A program made the position numbers and the translations under genes. 64,000 nt of DNA. Origin: Microbacteriaceae bacterium (GTDB lineage: Bacteria > Actinomycetota > Actinomycetes > Actinomycetales > Microbacteriaceae). Below the pieces are notes generated by a model, which saw nothing but the letters and a program-made list of their open reading frames with translations, made no database searches and had not been told where the DNA came from. The stretch's first letter is position 1, and each line of letters opens with the position of its first letter. Below are positions 1-9,564 of the stretch, in pieces. Location: contig JAODMO010000039.1 in NCBI GenBank assembly GCA_025464995.1, forward strand, positions 20,674-84,673. The letters run 5' to 3'.

Positions 1-1951
1 CGCTCGACGTGGTCGTGTTGATCCATGTTTCTACGGTGAACGTGTTGTCTGCCCAGACGTACCCGCTCGAGGCGGCGAGCCCATCACTCGCGCCGCTGAA
101 CGCGGCGGCGGTGTCCGTATCGCCTTCAATCGCGCCGGCTTGGCCGAAGGAGACGCCGGCCCCGGCCGAGGCGTTGTAGCGACCCACGCTGTCGACCGCC
201 GTGCCGCCAGCCGCATCCCCGAGACGCCAGTAGTCGGTCGGCTGGTCGGCAATGACGCCCTTCGCATAGTTGCTCAGGGTGCCGGTCGTTGCGACGGTCG
301 CGGAAACGGTGGTTCCCCATCCGCTGTTGCCCATGGGGTCGATGGCGCGGATGCGGTAGCTATAGGTCTGGCCGGGTGCCAGGCCGGTGTCGACCCACGA
401 GATGGTCGGTCGGTTCCAGAAGCGGGCGCTTCTTGTGGTCGTGTACACCGGCGAAGCCGTGCGGCCGTCACGGATCACCTGGTACGTGAGCTGCTCGTTG
501 TCGCGGTCCCAATCGGCGGGCCAGGCGACGACCATGGTGCCCGGTGCTGTCGACTTGAGCGTGGGAACCAGGTTGTCGCCGGTGAGGCGCGGACCGTCGG
601 TGTTAGGCGCGATCGCCTTCGACGCGAACCGTACAAGCCCTTGCTGAGCCTTGCCGTTGACGGTCGTGAACTCGCCGCCGTAGACGACGTAGTCGGCGTT
701 CGCGTCGACGCTCCACGGGCCTTGGTACTGGCCGGTGAACGAACCGAGGTTGATGTCCGGGTACCAGTTGAGCGCCGTCGGGGCCGGTGTACCGGCCCAG
801 TTCGCGTACCCGAGAGGCTCGGCCGTGAGGGTTCCCGTCGTTTCCTTCGAGAACGCTAGAGCGCGGTGGAACGTCGACGGGTCGGTCTGCGGGAAGTCTC
901 CCACGTTGCCGCAGTAGTGGGGGTGACCGGCGATGTACACGCTGTCCGCCGTCGCGGCGATCGAGTACTCGTCCCCGTGGCAGTCTTGAACCCACTTGAC
1001 TTCTCCGCCGCCCCAACTCGCGCGAAACGCTCCCTCGAGGTTGCCGCCGGCGCCGAAGACGTAGCCTGTGCCATAGACGCTGTCCGCGTCGGAGTCGAGG
1101 CTGTAAACCGCGGAATTCAGGCCGGCGTTTCGCACGCTTCCGTTCGCCGCCCAAGGCAGCGACGCACCCGAGGAGGCATCGACAGCACCGAGGCCGTACC
1201 CCGGATTGCCTGAGCCGTTGAGGGTCGTGAAGTCGCCAGCGATCACAACCTTGGAGAGGTCAGGGGACACCACCATGGCATAAGCGCGGCCGCCGTCGAG
1301 CACCGGGGCCCAAGGCGTCGGGGTGCCGTTCGACGCCGAGATCGCCGCAGCGCCGACGCGGGCGACACCCTTCACGGACGAGAATGCGCCGCCGATGTAG
1401 ACGGTCGAGTTGGTTGCAGCGACGGTGTACACGCGATTGTTCGCTGTCGCAGTGAACGCGGCGTTCAGCCCACCAGAAGCGGTGTCGAACGCGGCGATGC
1501 GGTTCTTGGTCACACCGTTCACGGTGGTGAACTCGCCGACCGCGTAGATCTTGCTGCCGTCAGGCGAGGCATCGAGTTGGCGCACCTGCGCGTTGAGTGT
1601 CGGCGCCCAAGAAAGCAACGCGCCCGTGGAGAGGTTGTACGCCAGCAGGTACGTACGAGCCACTTCGTTCACTCCAGCCGCTGAGCCGGCGGGTCGGGCC
1701 TTCGTGAAGTCGCCGGCGACGTACACCGTCGACCCCACGATCTCCTGATCCCACACCACCCCGTTGATCTGCGGAGCGGCCAGGGCGTCGGATGACACCG
1801 TGGCCGGATCCGTCACCACAGGTGGAACAGTGTCGGCCGCGGCTGCCGTTCCAGGGACAAAAGCGAGCAGGGCGGAAATAACTGCGATGGTCGTTGCGGA
1901 CGCCACTAGGGTCTGGCGTCGCGTCGACACAGGGTTGGGTGAACCCATCAT
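1..1951 (-). CDS. Secreted repeat/LamG surface protein, C-terminus cut by window edge; paralog of the next gene
   Basis: Open minus frame from ATG at 1951 (MMGSPNPVSTRRQTLVASATTIAVISALLAFVPGTAAAADT signal peptide) to the window edge. INGVVWDQEIVGSTVYVAGDFTKARPAGSAAG closely matches the downstream paralog. Ends in a LamG-like ETWI motif. Confidence 0.85.
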   Translation of the reverse strand, partial: MMGSPNPVSTRRQTLVASATTIAVISALLAFVPGTAAAADTVPPVVTDPATVSSDALAAPQINGVVWDQEIVGSTVYVAGDFTKARPAGSAAGVNEVARTYLLAYNLSTGALLSWAPTLNAQVRQLDASPDGSKIYAVGEFTTVNGVTKNRIAAFDTASGGLNAAFTATANNRVYTVAATNSTVYIGGAFSSVKGVARVGAAAISASNGTPTPWAPVLDGGRAYAMVVSPDLSKVVIAGDFTTLNGSGNPGYGLGAVDASSGASLPWAANGSVRNAGLNSAVYSLDSDADSVYGTGYVFGAGGNLEGAFRASWGGGEVKWVQDCHGDEYSIAATADSVYIAGHPHYCGNVGDFPQTDPSTFHRALAFSKETTGTLTAEPLGYANWAGTPAPTALNWYPDINLGSFTGQYQGPWSVDANADYVVYGGEFTTVNGKAQQGLVRFASKAIAPNTDGPRLTGDNLVPTLKSTAPGTMVVAWPADWDRDNEQLTYQVIRDGRTASPVYTTTRSARFWNRPTISWVDTGLAPGQTYSYRIRAIDPMGNSGWGTTVSATVATTGTLSNYAKGVIADQPTDYWRLGDAAGGTAVDSVGRYNASAGAGVSFGQAGAIEGDTDTAAAFSGASDGLAASSGYVWADNTFTVETWINTTTSS

Positions 1952-2110
1952 GTCCTCAATCGGGTCTGGGCGAGTTTCGGGTTTCGCCTGATGGAGGCAG
2001 CATAGGGACCGAACGCACCCCCCCAAAAGGAGTACAGGGGTAAATCACCCCCGAATTGGGGGTCGGCGCGTATGAGACGGGCTCGATTATTGGCGACCGG
2101 GACGGCGTCT

Positions 2111-5100
2111 TCACTGCACCGTCGCTGCAGAAAAGTCGTCATACCGAACCGTTATCGGCCCATTGGTCGCGCCGGATGACAGATAGCCCTCGAGGCCGAC
2201 TGATCCCGCAGATTGCAGGGCTGCCGTGGCATCCGTCGCCGTCAATTGCCACGCCGCGGGTTCCGCGCCGCCAGCCGCCCACGTCTTCGCCCGCAGACTG
2301 GTCGGATTGGTCCCCGTCACCTGAACCCGCAACGCGATGGCGCTTCCCGGTAGATAGGTGAGACCGGGGATCGTCGTGTTGGCAAGCACCGTCGACGAAC
2401 TGCTGAGGAGCTGCAGCCCCACGGTTGCGTCCGGCAGGAAGCGCAGTCGCCCTTGGTAGAAGCCACTCGTGCCCTGTCTGCCGATAGCGCCGGCCGACAC
2501 GCCACCACCGGTGGTCAGCTTGTCGACCGAGATCTTGACCGACACGTCTGCAGAAAGAGTCGATATGGCGCTGAGCAGCGATCGCCTCGTCGCAGATGCA
2601 GTGTGCAGCGCCGCCCCTGAACCCCCGTTGACGACGAAGTTGGTTCCAATCGCCCCCGCCCACGTGCCGCCGATCTGGGCGTTGCCCCAGCCGGAGGTGG
2701 ATTGGCGTTCGAACGTGTCGGACGCAAGCGGCGTAGGCCCGCCGGTGCCCCCGCCGGTGACTGCGACACTACGGCTCGTCGACCCGGTCGCGCCGTCATC
2801 GTCGGTCACCGTGAGCCTCACAGTGTACGTTCCCGCCGCGGCGTAGCTGTGACTCGCGGTTCGGCCGGCGCTCGCCGAGCCGTCGCCCCATGACCAAGCC
2901 CATGACGTGATCGCACCGTCCGTATCGGTCGACGAGGATCCATCGGCGGAGATCGAGAGTCCGTCCACCGCGGTCGTGAGAGATGCGGTCGGCGGCAGGT
3001 TCACTGCGCCGCCGGTGCCTAATTGGAAGTGCTGGGCCACCTTGCTGGCGGGGAGGACGGTCTTATAGACGGCGACCTCGTCGAGGTCGCCCGCGAAGTT
3101 GGCATTGCCGGCAGGCGTCGAGTCTCCTCCGATCTTCCAGTACCCCCAGAATCCGCGCGCGTAGGTGGTTGAGTCGCGGGTGGCCACAAGCGAGCCGTCA
3201 ACGTAGAGCTTCATGCCATCCGGCCCCACGGTGGCGACGGCGTGGTGCCAGACGCCGTCGGCATAGCTGGCGGGACTCTGGATGGTGCGCATTGCGGAGT
3301 CGTACACCGACCACGAGACCCTGCCGCCGCTGAGATACAGCGACTGGTCGATAGTCGATGAGTTGCCCGTCACGGCGCTGCTGCTTCCGAACCCGATCAT
3401 CTTGCCGCTCGCTGAGGTGGTACTGAACCACGTCTCGATCGACATGCTGTCGTCTGAGTAGACGTCGGGCGAGGTCGCGATGCGCCCCTCGTCCGTGCCG
3501 TTGAAACGTGATGCCGTGTTCGAGTCGCCGGCAATGGCGCCTTGGATGCCGCGACTGACGCCAGACCCGGCGGTGCCGTTCACCGCCCGGATGGTGCTCA
3601 CCGTCTGGGTCGCGTTGCCCACGGGGCCGAGGTGATTGGTCACGGTCGTTCCGGCCGACTCGCCTAGACGATAGTAGAAAGTCGGGCTGTCGGTGGTCAC
3701 GGCAATGGCGTAGGGGCTGTACGTGCCCGAGGTCGCCGTGGTCTGAGAGATCGTATTCGTCCAAGCGACGTTGCCGAACGCGTCCGTCGCGCTCACGCGA
3801 TAGCTGTAAGCGGTCCCGGGGCTCCGTCCCGTGTCCACCCAAGCGAGCGTCGGCTGATCCCAGAATCGGGAGGATCCGGTGGTCGTGTAGACGGGCAAGG
3901 CGGTGTTGCCGTTCCGGATGACGCGGTAGGTCAGTTGCTCGCTATCCCGGTCGGTGTTGGCCGGCCAGCTGAGTCGCACAGTGCTGGCGGAGTCTGACGC
4001 CGTGGTGAGCGGCCAATTGCCGCCGCTGAGCTGCGGCCCCTGGCGATTGGGAGCGATCGCCGGAATAGCGAACCGCGACAAGCCCTGCTGCCCGACGCCG
4101 TTCACCTGCGTGAACTCGCCCGCGAACAGAACGTACTGGGAGTTCGTCTGCACAGTCCAGGCGCCTTGGTACTGGCCGGTGAACGAGCCGGCGTTGATGT
4201 TCGGGAAGAATGCCAGCTGCTGCGTCGCAGGCATCCCCGATTGCAGGTCCTGCCGCACGGTCCCCGCTGGCTCCTTCGCGTAGGCCAGACCGCGCATGTT
4301 GATCAACGGCTCGTTCTGCGGGAAGCCGCCGATCCACTGACACTGATGGGAGTGACCGGCGACATACACAGCACCGCCTTGTGAGGCGGCGCTGTAATTA
4401 TCTCCGCGGCAGTCCGCCACCCACAGCAGAGTCCCGTCGTTCCACGACATCCGGAATGTACCTTCCGTATTTCCGCCCGTGCCGAAGATGTAGCCGGATC
4501 CGTAGACGCTGTCGCCGTCGGACGAGAGGCCGTAGACGGCCGACTCGGATCCCGCATTTCGAATCTGGCTGTTGGCGGCCCAGGGAAGATTCGAGCCCGC
4601 GGTGGCCGTGACTGCTCCCATGCCATACCCCGGATTCGTGCTGTCGTTGAGGCTCGTGAAGCTGCCGGCGATCACCACCTTGCTTCCGTCGGGGGACACC
4701 TCCATGCCGTAGGCGCGCCCGCCCGCGAGCACCGGCGCCCAGGGCGTGATCGCCCCGGTCGCGACGCTGGCGGCAGCAGCGTGCCCGCCGCGCGAAACTC
4801 CGGCTGCCTGGCTGAAGTTTCCCGCGAAGAAGACGGTGCTTGCGCTCGCAGTGACGGCGAAGACCTCTCCGTTGGCCGAGGCGCTGAAATTGCCGTCGAC
4901 GGCGCCGCTCGCGGTGTCGAAGGCCACCACGCGATTGTGGGCCACTCCGTTCACAGTCGTGAACGCCCCGACCGCGTACAGGCGGCTGCCATCGGGCGAC
5001 GAGTCCATAGCGCGCACTTGTCCGTTGACTGCCGGTGCCCAGTTGGTGAGTGCGCCCGTGCTCAGGCTGTACGACAGCAGATGGCTACGGACGACCTCCG

Positions 5101-5362
5101 AACTTCCGGATGGTGCGCCGGCCGGTCGCGCCCGAGTGAAGTTGCCCGCGACGAATACCGTGTCGCCCACAATCTGCTGATCCCACACGACCCCGTTGAT
5201 CTGTGCCGTGGGCAGCGAGTCGGCAGAGACCGTCTGGGGCACCTGCGCGGTCGGCGCCGTATCGGCCCACGACGATTCGACGCTGGTGAAAGAGGCGCCG
5301 AGTAAGCCTCCGAGCGCCAGACAACACAGAATCCGGTTGTGATTTGAACGTGTCGGGACCAT
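2111..5362 (-). CDS. Large secreted multidomain surface protein (propeller-like repeats, FnIII-like, LamG-like, PKD, C-terminal jelly-roll-like domain)
   Basis: 1083-aa ORF with signal peptide; VVWDQQIVGDTVFVAGNF repeats; LamG-like SIETWFSTTS...DGVWHHAVATVGPDGMKLYVDGSLVATR; PKD-like SSSTDTDGAITSWAWSWGDGSAS...YTVRLTVTDDDGATGS. Confidence 0.9.
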   Translation of the reverse strand: MVPTRSNHNRILCCLALGGLLGASFTSVESSWADTAPTAQVPQTVSADSLPTAQINGVVWDQQIVGDTVFVAGNFTRARPAGAPSGSSEVVRSHLLSYSLSTGALTNWAPAVNGQVRAMDSSPDGSRLYAVGAFTTVNGVAHNRVVAFDTASGAVDGNFSASANGEVFAVTASASTVFFAGNFSQAAGVSRGGHAAAASVATGAITPWAPVLAGGRAYGMEVSPDGSKVVIAGSFTSLNDSTNPGYGMGAVTATAGSNLPWAANSQIRNAGSESAVYGLSSDGDSVYGSGYIFGTGGNTEGTFRMSWNDGTLLWVADCRGDNYSAASQGGAVYVAGHSHQCQWIGGFPQNEPLINMRGLAYAKEPAGTVRQDLQSGMPATQQLAFFPNINAGSFTGQYQGAWTVQTNSQYVLFAGEFTQVNGVGQQGLSRFAIPAIAPNRQGPQLSGGNWPLTTASDSASTVRLSWPANTDRDSEQLTYRVIRNGNTALPVYTTTGSSRFWDQPTLAWVDTGRSPGTAYSYRVSATDAFGNVAWTNTISQTTATSGTYSPYAIAVTTDSPTFYYRLGESAGTTVTNHLGPVGNATQTVSTIRAVNGTAGSGVSRGIQGAIAGDSNTASRFNGTDEGRIATSPDVYSDDSMSIETWFSTTSASGKMIGFGSSSAVTGNSSTIDQSLYLSGGRVSWSVYDSAMRTIQSPASYADGVWHHAVATVGPDGMKLYVDGSLVATRDSTTYARGFWGYWKIGGDSTPAGNANFAGDLDEVAVYKTVLPASKVAQHFQLGTGGAVNLPPTASLTTAVDGLSISADGSSSTDTDGAITSWAWSWGDGSASAGRTASHSYAAAGTYTVRLTVTDDDGATGSTSRSVAVTGGGTGGPTPLASDTFERQSTSGWGNAQIGGTWAGAIGTNFVVNGGSGAALHTASATRRSLLSAISTLSADVSVKISVDKLTTGGGVSAGAIGRQGTSGFYQGRLRFLPDATVGLQLLSSSSTVLANTTIPGLTYLPGSAIALRVQVTGTNPTSLRAKTWAAGGAEPAAWQLTATDATAALQSAGSVGLEGYLSSGATNGPITVRYDDFSAATVQ

Positions 5363-5479
5363 GAGCTGCCTCGATGCAGGTCGGGCAAGCCCTTCGGGTG
5401 GGCAGCCGGGTTGGCCGACAGCGTAGTAGCGGCCTTCGGTGACTGTAAAGCCCCGGATTTCGGAAATGGACCGGAGTGA

Positions 5480-6148
5480 CTAAGCGGGCACCCCGCCCTC
5501 GAAGACCAGCGCGGGAACGTCCACGGCGTAGTCCACGATGATGCGAACGTTCTGGCGCCGCTCGGACGGAATGGTGAAGATATAAACCCCTGTTGCGGCC
5601 TGCCCCGGCGCCACGGACGCCGGCATCGGGGACGAGCCCGGCTCTCCGAGCTCGAGTGCCGGGGTCTGGTCTGGTTGAAAGTATGCCGTCACCACGGTGG
5701 TCGTCAGGTCGACGGTGTCTTCGGTCGAGTTGGTGACCTCGACCGTGACGCGAATGGATGGTGCCGACACCTCGCCCGGCGCGCGCGCCTCGCCGTCCAC
5801 GGCCTCGAGCTTCGTGATCGCGGCGGTGACGCCGGGCAAGATGGCGGCCGGCTGGTCGATGGGCACTGGGGCGGAAGGCTCGGCGGCAGCCGGCGGAGCC
5901 GCGGAATCCGTGGGCTCTGGCGGGGTGATCGCGCTATCCGTCGCCGTAGGCGTCGAGCTCGGTGCGTCGGCGCGATCGCGAGAGGCGGGTATACCCGACG
6001 TTCCGCTCAGCACGATGGCGGCGATCGCCACTCCGGCCGCCAGCACGACACTGGCCGCCACGATGGACTTGCGGCGCGTGCTCCAAGCCCGCGGGCCGAC
6101 GTCGGGCTGTGGGTCCTGCTTCGGGGGGCGGGGCTCCTCGGTGGCCAT
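5480..6148 (-). CDS. Membrane-anchored hypothetical protein with extracytoplasmic beta-rich domain
   Basis: ORF from MATEEPRPPKQ; one N-terminal TM segment (SIVAASVVLAAGVAIAAIVL), then a Ser/Pro/Ala-rich linker and C-terminal domain. Confidence 0.7.
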   Translation of the reverse strand: MATEEPRPPKQDPQPDVGPRAWSTRRKSIVAASVVLAAGVAIAAIVLSGTSGIPASRDRADAPSSTPTATDSAITPPEPTDSAAPPAAAEPSAPVPIDQPAAILPGVTAAITKLEAVDGEARAPGEVSAPSIRVTVEVTNSTEDTVDLTTTVVTAYFQPDQTPALELGEPGSSPMPASVAPGQAATGVYIFTIPSERRQNVRIIVDYAVDVPALVFEGGVPA

Positions 6149-6359
6149 CGGGGCTCCTGAAATTAGAGGGTGAACTTGGCACAGCAAAGCACTTAACCTC
6201 GTTGTGGAGTACCCCACGTTCGGGGGTGTTTGACGACGAGCAAGCTCACGTAGACTCCACAGCCATCCCGGTCGACGGCGACCCCCGCAGCCGTAAGCGT
6301 GACGCAGCCTTGTGCCGAGCGCCGCGACGGCTCTGGAAACAGGAGTGTGACAGCCCGAC

Positions 6360-7562
6360 ATGACGCGCGAACCCCCTAGCTCCTTCAGCCGACCGACGGT
6401 GCGCATTCTCGGCACGCACGGCGTGCCGGCTGCTTACGGGGGATTCGAGACCGCCGCCGAGAATGTCGGGCTCTACCTCCGCGACAAGGGATGGCGCGTC
6501 ATCGTCTACTGCCAGACGACAGGCAGCGGACCGGTCGAAGAGGACGAGTGGAATGGGCTCGAGCGGGTGACGATTCCGGTCGCGCGTGACGGCTGGCTCG
6601 CGACATCAGAGTTCGACCTGCGCTCCATTCAGCACGCCTCCCGGTTCCGCGACGTGTGCTTGACCTTCGGCTACAACACTGCCGTCTTCAATATCATCCA
6701 GCGGCTCAAGGGAATTCCCAACGTCATCAACATGGACGGCATCGAGTGGTCGCGCGCGCGGTGGGGCAAGCCGCGACAGGCAATCCTGTGGGTCAATGAG
6801 CGCATCGCGTGCTGGGTCGGCAACGATCTCATCGCCGACCACCCCGAGATCGAGATTTATCTCGCCACGCGGGCTCGGCGGTCGAAGATCACGACCGTGA
6901 CCTATGGCGCCCATGCGATCAGCGAGGCTCCGACCGAGCCGGTCACCGCCCGTGGGCTCACGCCGGGCCAGTACCTCACGCTCATCTGCCGGCCGATCCC
7001 TGAGAACTCGATCATGGAGCTCGTGACGGGGTTCTCTTCGCAACGGCGCGGCCATACCTTGGCAATCCTTGGCGATTACCGCCCGGATTCGGACGATTAT
7101 CACCGGGCTGTCGTCGAGGCGGCGAGTGACGAGGTGGTCTTCCTCGGCAGCATCTACGATCCTGCTGAGGTTGCGGCTCTGCGGTTTCATTCCAGCGGAT
7201 ACCTTCACGGTCACACCGTCGGCGGCACGAACCCCTCCCTTGTGGAAGCGCTCGCGGCTGGCAACCCGGTCATTGCTCATGACAACCCCTATAACCGCTG
7301 GGTCGCGGGCGAGGGTGCACTGTACTTCACCTCGGCGCGGGACGCCTCGGAGCTCATCGGCGAAGCTCTCGGCAACCCAGCGCTGCGCGAACGCCTTGGT
7401 GCCGCGAGCCGCGTGCGGCACGCGCAGGAATTCACATGGGAGCACGTTGCCGGTCAGTACGAGAAGCTGCTTCGCCGTCATGTGAGGCTCCGCGCAGCCA
7501 CTCGCGCTTCCGGTGCAAGCGCCAACCTTCCCGACCCCAATCTCTCGAAGGAGACCACGTGA
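6360..7562 (+). CDS. Glycosyltransferase (DUF1972/rhamnosyltransferase-like)
   Basis: 400-aa ORF; RILGTHGVPAAYGGFETAAENVGLYL N-terminus and GGTNPSLVEALAAGNPVIAHDNPYNRWVAGEGALYF GT-B C-terminal signature. Confidence 0.85.
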   Translation: MTREPPSSFSRPTVRILGTHGVPAAYGGFETAAENVGLYLRDKGWRVIVYCQTTGSGPVEEDEWNGLERVTIPVARDGWLATSEFDLRSIQHASRFRDVCLTFGYNTAVFNIIQRLKGIPNVINMDGIEWSRARWGKPRQAILWVNERIACWVGNDLIADHPEIEIYLATRARRSKITTVTYGAHAISEAPTEPVTARGLTPGQYLTLICRPIPENSIMELVTGFSSQRRGHTLAILGDYRPDSDDYHRAVVEAASDEVVFLGSIYDPAEVAALRFHSSGYLHGHTVGGTNPSLVEALAAGNPVIAHDNPYNRWVAGEGALYFTSARDASELIGEALGNPALRERLGAASRVRHAQEFTWEHVAGQYEKLLRRHVRLRAATRASGASANLPDPNLSKETT

Positions 7563-8650
7563 TAAGACTCGGAGTCGTAGGGCTGGGCAAGATGGGGCTC
7601 TCGCATCTCGCAATGGTACGTGCGCACCCCCACGTGAGCGTCGACGCGGTTGTTGATTCCGCGGGCTACATCCTCGATGTGCTTTCGAAGTACACGGGAC
7701 TGACGACGTTCACCGACTACGAGTCGATGCTCGACCAGGCCGACCTCGACGCCATCCTCATCGCCACGCCGACTCGCTTCCATGGGCCGATGGTGCGCTC
7801 AGCGCTGGAACGTGGGCTTCACGTCTTCTGCGAGAAGCCCCTGTGCCTCACATCGCAGGAGTCGCTCGAGCTTGCGGCGCTCGCCGAAGAGAAGGGACTC
7901 ATCACGCAGGTCGGTTACCACAATCGATTCGTCGGCGCGTTCCGCGAGGTCAAGTCGCTGCTCGACGCGGGCGCAATAGGACGAGTCACCCACATCCTCG
8001 CCGAGGCATACGGGCCGGTCGTGCTCAAGTCAAAGGGTTCGACGTGGCGCAGTCAGCGCAACGAGGGCGGCGGGTGTCTCTACGACTATGCGGCGCATCC
8101 CGTGGATCTACTCAGCTGGTACGCGGGCACACCGCTGGGCGTCGGTGGCACCATCCTCGGGAGCGTGTTCTCGGAGAATACGGAGGACGAAGTCTTCTCG
8201 ACCCTGTATTACCCCGACAACGTGAGCGCCCAACTGTCGGTCAACTGGTCAGACGAGTCATACCGGAAGATGACGACACGAATCTCCATCACGGGTACTG
8301 CGGGCCGCATCTTCGCGGACCGCCAGGAGGTGCAGGTATATCTGCGCGACTCGGCCCCGGAGATCGAAGGCTACGACAAGGGTTGGAACGTGAGGTACAC
8401 GACAGAGCTCACCGAGAACGTCTGGTTCTATCTGCGGGGCGAGGAATACAGCGCCCAGCTCGATCACTTCGTGACGCGCATAGAGAGAAACGACGGCGAC
8501 GGCATCAACACTTTCGCCAGCGCCGCCGTCACAGACCGCGTGCTCGAGTTGTTGACGATAGACGCGGCAGCCGGTCCGGCGACGACCAACGCCGAGGCCG
8601 TGAACAACGCACCAGCTGCGCCGAGGCGCAGCCTTCTGAGGAGACGCTGA
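7559..8650 (+). CDS. Gfo/Idh/MocA-family oxidoreductase
   Basis: GTG start; IRLGVVGLGKMGLSHLAMVRAHP Rossmann motif and FCEKPLCLTSQESLELA family signature; overlaps upstream stop. Confidence 0.88.
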   Translation: MIRLGVVGLGKMGLSHLAMVRAHPHVSVDAVVDSAGYILDVLSKYTGLTTFTDYESMLDQADLDAILIATPTRFHGPMVRSALERGLHVFCEKPLCLTSQESLELAALAEEKGLITQVGYHNRFVGAFREVKSLLDAGAIGRVTHILAEAYGPVVLKSKGSTWRSQRNEGGGCLYDYAAHPVDLLSWYAGTPLGVGGTILGSVFSENTEDEVFSTLYYPDNVSAQLSVNWSDESYRKMTTRISITGTAGRIFADRQEVQVYLRDSAPEIEGYDKGWNVRYTTELTENVWFYLRGEEYSAQLDHFVTRIERNDGDGINTFASAAVTDRVLELLTIDAAAGPATTNAEAVNNAPAAPRRSLLRRR

Positions 8651-9564
8651 TGAGTGAACAAGCCATGACGATCGGATCTGCGGACGGATTGGAGCCGCCG
8701 CGCATGGATCGCTTGCTGTTCGGCGACAACCAATTCTTCGGCGTGAACCACATGTCGGAGGAGAAGGCGAGGACGCAGGCCATGCGTTTCCAGGACCTCG
8801 ATGCAGTCATGGCGGTTCTGGACACTGCCTATGACGAAGGCATCCGTACCTTCATGTGCACGACACACGAGCGAATCGCAGAGGTTGCTGAGCGCGTTCG
8901 GCAGAATCCCGACCGTTACACCGATTTCCAGTTCTACCCGTGTATGCCCTACGCGCATAAATACGCCGACGCCGTAACTGAACACGGGATGCTTGGAGCG
9001 GTGCGCCGCTTCATGCCGGAGGAAGGATTGCTGAGCACGGTCGTACGCGGTGGAATGTCCCTGGCCCGCAAGGACGTCGAGGGCATCATCACCGTTCTCA
9101 TCGATGCGGAGCTGGCCCCGTTCCGGGGACTCTCCACCCCCGTCATCTGGCTGCAGAACGTCGTCGTCGACCTGCTGTTGGGCCTGGGTTTCACTGATGC
9201 CTTCACGATCTTCGCGCGACACGTCCGCGAGCGATACAACGCCGAGCCGGGCTTCATCACCATGAACCTGCCCATGTTGCTCAATACCCTCGACGAGGTC
9301 GGTATCGATAATCCCATCGTGTGCTCGAACATCAACAAGATCGGGTTCCGGATGTCGGGGGGCATCGAAGGCTACCAAGCCGCTCTCGAGGGGCGTCGGT
9401 TCCGCGCAGTCGCGATGTCGGTGTTTGCCTCCGGAGCGATACCGCCCCGCGAGGCCATCGAGTGGATCAGCGAACAACCGAACATCGAGTCGATCGTGTT
9501 CGGGGCCTCCGGTCGCGCCAACATCCGGAGCACTCGGGACCTCGTCGGCGAGTTCGACCGCTAG
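8650..9564 (+). CDS. Aldo/keto-reductase-like TIM-barrel protein of unclear specificity
   Basis: 305-codon frame from ATG 8650 (MSEQAMTIGSADG...MDRLLFGDNQFFGVNHMSEEKA); AKR-like C-terminus SIVFGASGRANIRSTRDLVGEF. Confidence 0.6.
   Translation: MSEQAMTIGSADGLEPPRMDRLLFGDNQFFGVNHMSEEKARTQAMRFQDLDAVMAVLDTAYDEGIRTFMCTTHERIAEVAERVRQNPDRYTDFQFYPCMPYAHKYADAVTEHGMLGAVRRFMPEEGLLSTVVRGGMSLARKDVEGIITVLIDAELAPFRGLSTPVIWLQNVVVDLLLGLGFTDAFTIFARHVRERYNAEPGFITMNLPMLLNTLDEVGIDNPIVCSNINKIGFRMSGGIEGYQAALEGRRFRAVAMSVFASGAIPPREAIEWISEQPNIESIVFGASGRANIRSTRDLVGEFDR

Noticed and set aside
140-1213. Long plus-strand ORFs opposite the surface-protein gene
   Set aside because: High-GC shadow ORFs; composition is Arg/Gly-rich low-information sequence while the minus strand encodes a recognisable secreted protein.
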